From Streptomyces davaonensis JCM 4913 (GTDB lineage Bacteria > Actinomycetota > Actinomycetes > Streptomycetales > Streptomycetaceae), in assembly GCF_000349325.1 (NCBI RefSeq), contig NC_020504.1, positions 124,001-188,000 of the forward strand: DNA of 64,000 nt, written 5' to 3'. Numbering within the stretch: the stretch's first letter is position 1; each line of letters opens with the position of its first letter. This document shows, one piece after another, positions 60,463-64,000 of this stretch. Position numbers and translations under genes: made by a program. Under the pieces are notes generated by a model. The model saw only the letters and a program-made list of their open reading frames with translations. It was not told where the DNA came from and made no database searches.

Positions 60463-62069
60463 ACCGTCTCCCCGGTCAGGCGGGGGTCGAGGGGCAGGGG
60501 GCCTTCCTGGGCGGCGCGGGCGACCTGCTGCGCGAGGTTCCTGGTGACCGGGTCGGCGCTCTCGTTGGGGGTCCAGCGGGTGTTGGTGTTGTGCAGTTCG
60601 CGTTCGGCCTGGGTGATGGCGACCTTGATGGGGATGCCGGGGCGGCCGCCGACCTTGATGAGGAAGCGGCCGCGCCCGGGGGGTTCCTCGTGCTCGGTGG
60701 TGACGCCCCAGCCGGGCGGGGAGGACCAGGAGGAGACCAGTTCGATCTCGCGCTGGGACAGTCCCACGACCCGGCCGAGGTCTTCCATCTCGGTTCTGGG
60801 CAGTCCGGCGCACACCACCATGCCGGCGCGTTCGACGAAGCCGCGGGCCTTGGCCCGGTCCGCGTCGGTGCCGAGCGCCTCGGCGTCCTTGAGCGTGTGG
60901 GTGATCTTGGCGTCGCCCAGGCCGAGGGAGCGGTTGAGCCGGGTGAGGGCGTCGATGCGGTCGACGATGCCGGAGGCGGCGCGCAGCGGGCGCCACAGCT
61001 CGTCGAGGACGGTGAAGAACCAGCGCCGCGGGGCGAGTTGGGCGTCGGCCAGGGCGTGGGAGGCGGCGACGGTGCCCAGGCCGTCGGACCAGGCGGCGAG
61101 CATCGCGGCGGCGGTCAGCTGGGTGTCGGCCTCGCCGATGCCGGAGATGTCGATGCACACGGCCGGGGCGTTCGGGTCGATGCGGGTGGAGGTCTCGGAG
61201 GCGAAGGTGTCGCCGAGGGGGCCGTCGAGGATGCCGAGCAGGGAGCGGTGCAGGGGGTCGACGGCGTCGCGGTAGCGGGCGTCGTTGCCCCGGTCGAGGG
61301 TCACCGCGCGGACCCGGTCCGGTCCCTCGGTCAGCACCTGGAGCAGGTCGGGAAGGAGCGCGGTGCGGCCGGGTGCGGTGCGTTCGCGCAGGTGGTGCAG
61401 GACGGCGGAGAGCACGGACTGTTCGTGGTCGTCCATGGGGCGGCCGCGCACGATGGTGATCAGCGCGGCGACCATGTTGAGCACGCGGCCGTGGGTCTCG
61501 GCCCGCAGGATGTCCCCGGCTTCGCCGCCGATGCGGTCGGCGGCCTGTCCCATGGCGCCGGGATCGAGGACGTTGATGCCGCCCCGGCCCCGGCCGATGG
61601 AGATGACCTGGCCGCCCAGCGCGCGGACGGTGTCGGCGTAGTCGGGTTTGAGGTCGCCGAGGACCAGCGGCACCACACCGGTGGCGGCCAGTCCGATGAG
61701 CATGCGGTTGACCAGGGTGGACTTGCCCAGGCCCGGCATGCCGAGCATGAACAGGGAGGGATTGGAGATGTAGCGGGCGCGGGTGAACCAGGACAGCGGG
61801 TCGCCGCAGACGGTGGCTCCGGTGAACAGGTGCTGCCCCAGCGGGACCCCGATCATCGGGGCGCCGGAACCGGCGGCGAACGGCCACATGCCGCAGGCCT
61901 GCACCGTGGTGGCACGCCACATGGTGGGCGGGTCGAGGTGACCGACGCGGCCACCGCCGGGACCGTACCAGCCGCGCGGCGGGACCAGGAGCTCCTTGGA
62001 CTGCGGGGGTCCGGCCTTCGCCTTCCGGTCCTTCTGCTTCTTCTGGTCCTTCCGGTCCTCCCGGCTCAC
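60459..62069 (-). CDS. VirB4/TraC-like ATP-binding protein
   Basis: A 536-residue ATPase. The N-terminus is Lys/Arg/Asp-rich (SREDRKDQKKQKDRKAKAG). Walker A is FMLGMPGLGKSTLVNRMLIG (about 107), followed by LVLGDLKPDYADTVRALGG, GGINVLDPGAM and a Walker-B-like FFTVLDELWRPLRA. It is the energising ATPase of the SCO6880-type transfer system. GTG 62069 has AGGAGG upstream and overlaps the previous stop (GTGA). The product probably works at the membrane with the SCO6880-family partner. Confidence 0.88.
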   Translation of the reverse strand: MSREDRKDQKKQKDRKAKAGPPQSKELLVPPRGWYGPGGGRVGHLDPPTMWRATTVQACGMWPFAAGSGAPMIGVPLGQHLFTGATVCGDPLSWFTRARYISNPSLFMLGMPGLGKSTLVNRMLIGLAATGVVPLVLGDLKPDYADTVRALGGQVISIGRGRGGINVLDPGAMGQAADRIGGEAGDILRAETHGRVLNMVAALITIVRGRPMDDHEQSVLSAVLHHLRERTAPGRTALLPDLLQVLTEGPDRVRAVTLDRGNDARYRDAVDPLHRSLLGILDGPLGDTFASETSTRIDPNAPAVCIDISGIGEADTQLTAAAMLAAWSDGLGTVAASHALADAQLAPRRWFFTVLDELWRPLRAASGIVDRIDALTRLNRSLGLGDAKITHTLKDAEALGTDADRAKARGFVERAGMVVCAGLPRTEMEDLGRVVGLSQREIELVSSWSSPPGWGVTTEHEEPPGRGRFLIKVGGRPGIPIKVAITQAERELHNTNTRWTPNESADPVTRNLAQQVARAAQEGPLPLDPRLTGETV

Positions 62070-63559
62070 AGCGCCTCCTGCAGTTCGTGCGGGATGAAGG
62101 TCTGCTCCCACGGGAGGATCCCTACGGGCAGGGTGCAGGTGAACGCGGCGGCCTGCATCCGGTCGGCGGGACGCATCTGAACCCGGGAGGCGGCGGTGAG
62201 GTTGCGGACGGCGACGCCGGCGTCGGCGAGCTGCTCGGCGCTGTCGACGGTGACGGTGAGCATCAGGGAGAACTCCACGAGGCCGGCGCCCGAGGCCTCT
62301 TCGGCGGCGGTCTGCTCGGCGGCGCGTACCTCGGAGGCGGCGCGGGCCTGCACCATGCCGCGCCCGGAGGTGGCCATGAACTGGGCGGCGCGCCGGTCGG
62401 CCTCGACGATGCGTGCGGCGGTGGCCGGGTCGACGGGCCGGTAGACGAGCGCGACCCGCTTGCGGCGGGTGCCGGACACGGCTTCGAGCATGCCGCGCAG
62501 CACCGAGGAGCGGACCGTGCCGCGGGGGGCGAGTGTCATCAGCCAGGTCCGGGAGACACCGGAGTCGTGCTGGTAGCTGCTGACCGTCTCGACCGCACTG
62601 GCGGGGCCGGCGTCGTCCCATTCCAGGTTCGTGCCCCCGTGTTGGGCGCGGGCTTCGAGGACGCCGGCGGCGACCGCGGGGTCGTAGGCGACGCGCACGA
62701 CTTCGGCGATGCGCTCGGCCGACAGCGGGTAGGCGGCGCCGCCACCGGCTCCGACCAGGCCGCTGAGCAGTCCGGGGATGCGGATGGCGAGGTCGGTGAC
62801 GATGTCCTCCTTCTTGCGCTTGTTCCCGCCGGGTACCGCGTAGGTGAGGGTGACGTAGGTGTGCATCTCGGAGGAGGCGGCCGGGTAGCGCTCGACGACC
62901 TCGTGCATCACGGCGCGGGCCGCTGCCGGGGCGTCGGGGTGGATGCGCGGCAGTACCTCGTTGGCGAGCCGGGTGCCGGGGTCGGGGGCGGTTTCCACGA
63001 TGACGCCCGCCCCGCGCAGGCCCGGCTCGTGGGAGAGCCGGGCGAGCCATTCGCCCCACTGGGCCACCCACACGTCGACCTGCTCGGGGTCGACGAGCGA
63101 GCCGCCGTCCGGGTCGCAGCCGAGGACGATGGTGTAGAGGTTGCGGGCCGGGTGGTGCAGCACGCCGAAGGGACGGTCGTAGGCGTCGTGTCCCTCGCTG
63201 ACGGTGACCTTGTTCAGCAGGCCCGGCGGGCGGAAGCGGCCGCCGGGGCGCGGGGACAGCGGGCCGGAGACGTACAGGTGCGCGCCTTTGGACTTGCGCC
63301 GCAGCCATCCGATGCGCAGGGCCATCAACTGGTATACGTTGCGGCCGTCCTGGGTGCGGATCGCGAGGGGGATGAGGAACAGCACCACGGGGACGAGGAC
63401 GACCAGGGCGGCGACGAGGGAGATCAAAGAGGCGAGGAGGGTCAGGACCAGCCCGCCGAAGACGACGACGGTGCCGACCAGTCCCAGGGGGCCCAGGCCC
63501 GGGCGCCGGGGGCGGCGCCAGTTGCCGTACGTGGGGTGTGTCGTGATGTCCGCTGTCAT
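62066..63559 (-). CDS. SCO6880-family protein of a type IV-like transfer locus
   Basis: A 497-residue protein. Two adjacent N-terminal helices (LGLVGTVVVFGGLVLTLLAS, LVVLVPVVLFLIPLAI) resemble PrgI/VirB3-type segments. The long soluble part carries NVYQLMALRIGWLRRKSKGA, PGLLNKVTVSEGHDAYDRPF, GVIVETAPDPGTRLANEVLP and ILPWEQTFIPHELQEAL, all familiar from SCO6880-like proteins of Streptomyces. It resembles a VirB3-VirB4 N-terminal fusion lacking the ATPase, which the next gene supplies. ATG 63559 was chosen because the usual start TADITTHPTYGNWRRP follows it. Confidence 0.88.
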   Translation of the reverse strand: MTADITTHPTYGNWRRPRRPGLGPLGLVGTVVVFGGLVLTLLASLISLVAALVVLVPVVLFLIPLAIRTQDGRNVYQLMALRIGWLRRKSKGAHLYVSGPLSPRPGGRFRPPGLLNKVTVSEGHDAYDRPFGVLHHPARNLYTIVLGCDPDGGSLVDPEQVDVWVAQWGEWLARLSHEPGLRGAGVIVETAPDPGTRLANEVLPRIHPDAPAAARAVMHEVVERYPAASSEMHTYVTLTYAVPGGNKRKKEDIVTDLAIRIPGLLSGLVGAGGGAAYPLSAERIAEVVRVAYDPAVAAGVLEARAQHGGTNLEWDDAGPASAVETVSSYQHDSGVSRTWLMTLAPRGTVRSSVLRGMLEAVSGTRRKRVALVYRPVDPATAARIVEADRRAAQFMATSGRGMVQARAASEVRAAEQTAAEEASGAGLVEFSLMLTVTVDSAEQLADAGVAVRNLTAASRVQMRPADRMQAAAFTCTLPVGILPWEQTFIPHELQEAL

Positions 63560-63688
63560 GGTGAGCCGGTGTCCTTGTCCTGATGGTGCGGGTGGTTGGT
63601 CTTCGCACGGTGGTGAGGGGCGCCGCCGGACTCCACGGGGGGACATGGAGCCCGGCGGCTGTTGAGGGGAACTGGCGGACGCGGCCGC

Positions 63689-64000
63689 TCAGTTGTTGTT
63701 GCCGTTGCCGCCGCCCGCCGCACCGGCGGCGGCGTGTCCCACGGCCTGCGCCGCTCCGACAGCGGCGCCGACCGCGGCACCGACCGGTCCGGCCGCGGCG
63801 CCCGCGGCACCCGCCGCCCCGGCTCCGCCCGCGGCCCCGGCACCGCCTGCGGCTCCGCCGCCGCCGACTGCTCCGGCACCGCCGGCAGCACCCGCCGCGC
63901 CGGTGCCACCGGCCGCTCCGGCACCTCCGGGAGCGCCGGCCGGACCGGGCGCACCGCCACCGCCGGCCGCAGGCTGTGCGCCGCTGGGGCTGCTGAGCTG
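63689..64000 (-). CDS. Gly/Ala-rich C-terminus of a gene running off the window
   Basis: The last 103 codons of a minus-strand gene. The sequence is almost entirely Gly, Ala, Pro and Val (GGAGAAGGTGAAGAAGGAGA and similar), ending AAGAAGGGNGNNN. In SCO6880-type loci the gene before SCO6880 usually encodes a large polytopic membrane protein, VirB6/TrbL-like, with such a tail, so this is the likely identity. No catalytic motif is in view, and the 130-base spacer to the next gene leaves room for a ribosome site. Confidence 0.7.
   Translation of the reverse strand, partial: QLSSPSGAQPAAGGGGAPGPAGAPGGAGAAGGTGAAGAAGGAGAVGGGGAAGGAGAAGGAGAAGAAGAAAGPVGAAVGAAVGAAQAVGHAAAGAAGGGNGNNN

Noticed and set aside
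58675..61920. Very long minus-strand frame continuing upstream of the TraG-like gene
   Set aside because: The upstream part is His/Arg/Pro-rich antisense-type sequence overlapping the real VirB4-like gene in another frame; the GTGA overlap at 60462 gives the true start.
1..64000. CRISPR arrays, tRNA and rRNA genes
   Set aside because: I looked for regularly spaced repeats, CCA-ended cloverleaf sequences and rRNA landmarks by eye and saw none; a dedicated scan could still find a tRNA.

Overview
The window looks like an accessory stretch of a Streptomyces genome, most likely a chromosome arm or a large linear plasmid. The evidence is the very high GC content with G/C in third codon positions, GTG starts, and typical actinomycete families: AfsR/SARP regulators fused to ATPases, an FxLD lanthipeptide relic, an F420-type luciferase-like enzyme, a DUF4913 protein and an SCO6880-type conjugation locus. 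Intact operons are separated by strips of broken genes and transposon debris, as expected of exchange-prone DNA. I saw no rRNA, tRNA or CRISPR array.

Left part (1-16 kb). The window opens inside a group II intron carrying its reverse transcriptase. The intron sits antisense in an IS5-like transposase. Relics of an L,D-transpeptidase and a methyltransferase follow. Next is a well-organised metabolic island (5.0-15.9 kb). One arm is a YeiH-type anion exporter overlapping a TauD-like gene whose metal-binding HxD reads HxA. An AraC-family regulator is divergent to these. The other arm is an operon of a beta-keto acid cleavage enzyme (BKACE), a quinone-oxidoreductase-type dehydrogenase, a second, canonical TauD dioxygenase, an MFS transporter, a small alpha/beta hydrolase and acetoacetyl-CoA synthetase. 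BKACE releases acetoacetate and the synthetase activates it, so the operon reads as a complete uptake and degradation route for an unknown substrate. It is the best candidate here for an undescribed pathway.

Middle (16-32 kb). A decayed strip holds TPR and HAD relics, a mutated FxLD lanthipeptide precursor (two expected Cys codons now Arg, start codon apparently lost) and a frameshifted LanB dehydratase relic. Intact genes follow: a VOC protein, a Glu/Leu/Val dehydrogenase with a divergent Lrp regulator, a YraQ-like permease with its TIGR03943 partner, a secreted lysyl-oxidase-domain protein, an alpha/beta hydrolase and an IS607-type element (serine recombinase plus TnpB). Between them lie Tn3, IS5, IS256, methyltransferase and CNNM/CBS relics.

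Urea-type transport island (32.5-39.2 kb). A cytoplasmic AmiC-like binding protein and a MarR regulator lie next to a complete urtABCDE operon with no urease in the window. Two palindromes lie between marR and urtA. A run of eleven C and IS110 remains end the island.

Regulator island (41-52 kb). Two tandem giant SARP-ATPase regulators are flanked by two hemerythrin genes, an F420-type LLM oxidoreductase and a PPOX flavin-type protein. A third hemerythrin gene survives only as a fragment. Two strong hairpins end the island.

Right part (52-64 kb, mostly minus strand). This is a conjugation or type IV secretion-like locus: a glycine/alanine-rich protein running off the window, an SCO6880-family protein, a VirB4-like ATPase, a TraG/VirD4-like coupling ATPase, two small uncharacterised proteins, an NlpC/P60 peptidase, a membrane-anchored SLT transglycosylase and an unknown protein. 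A frameshifted DUF418 membrane-protein gene is embedded in it.
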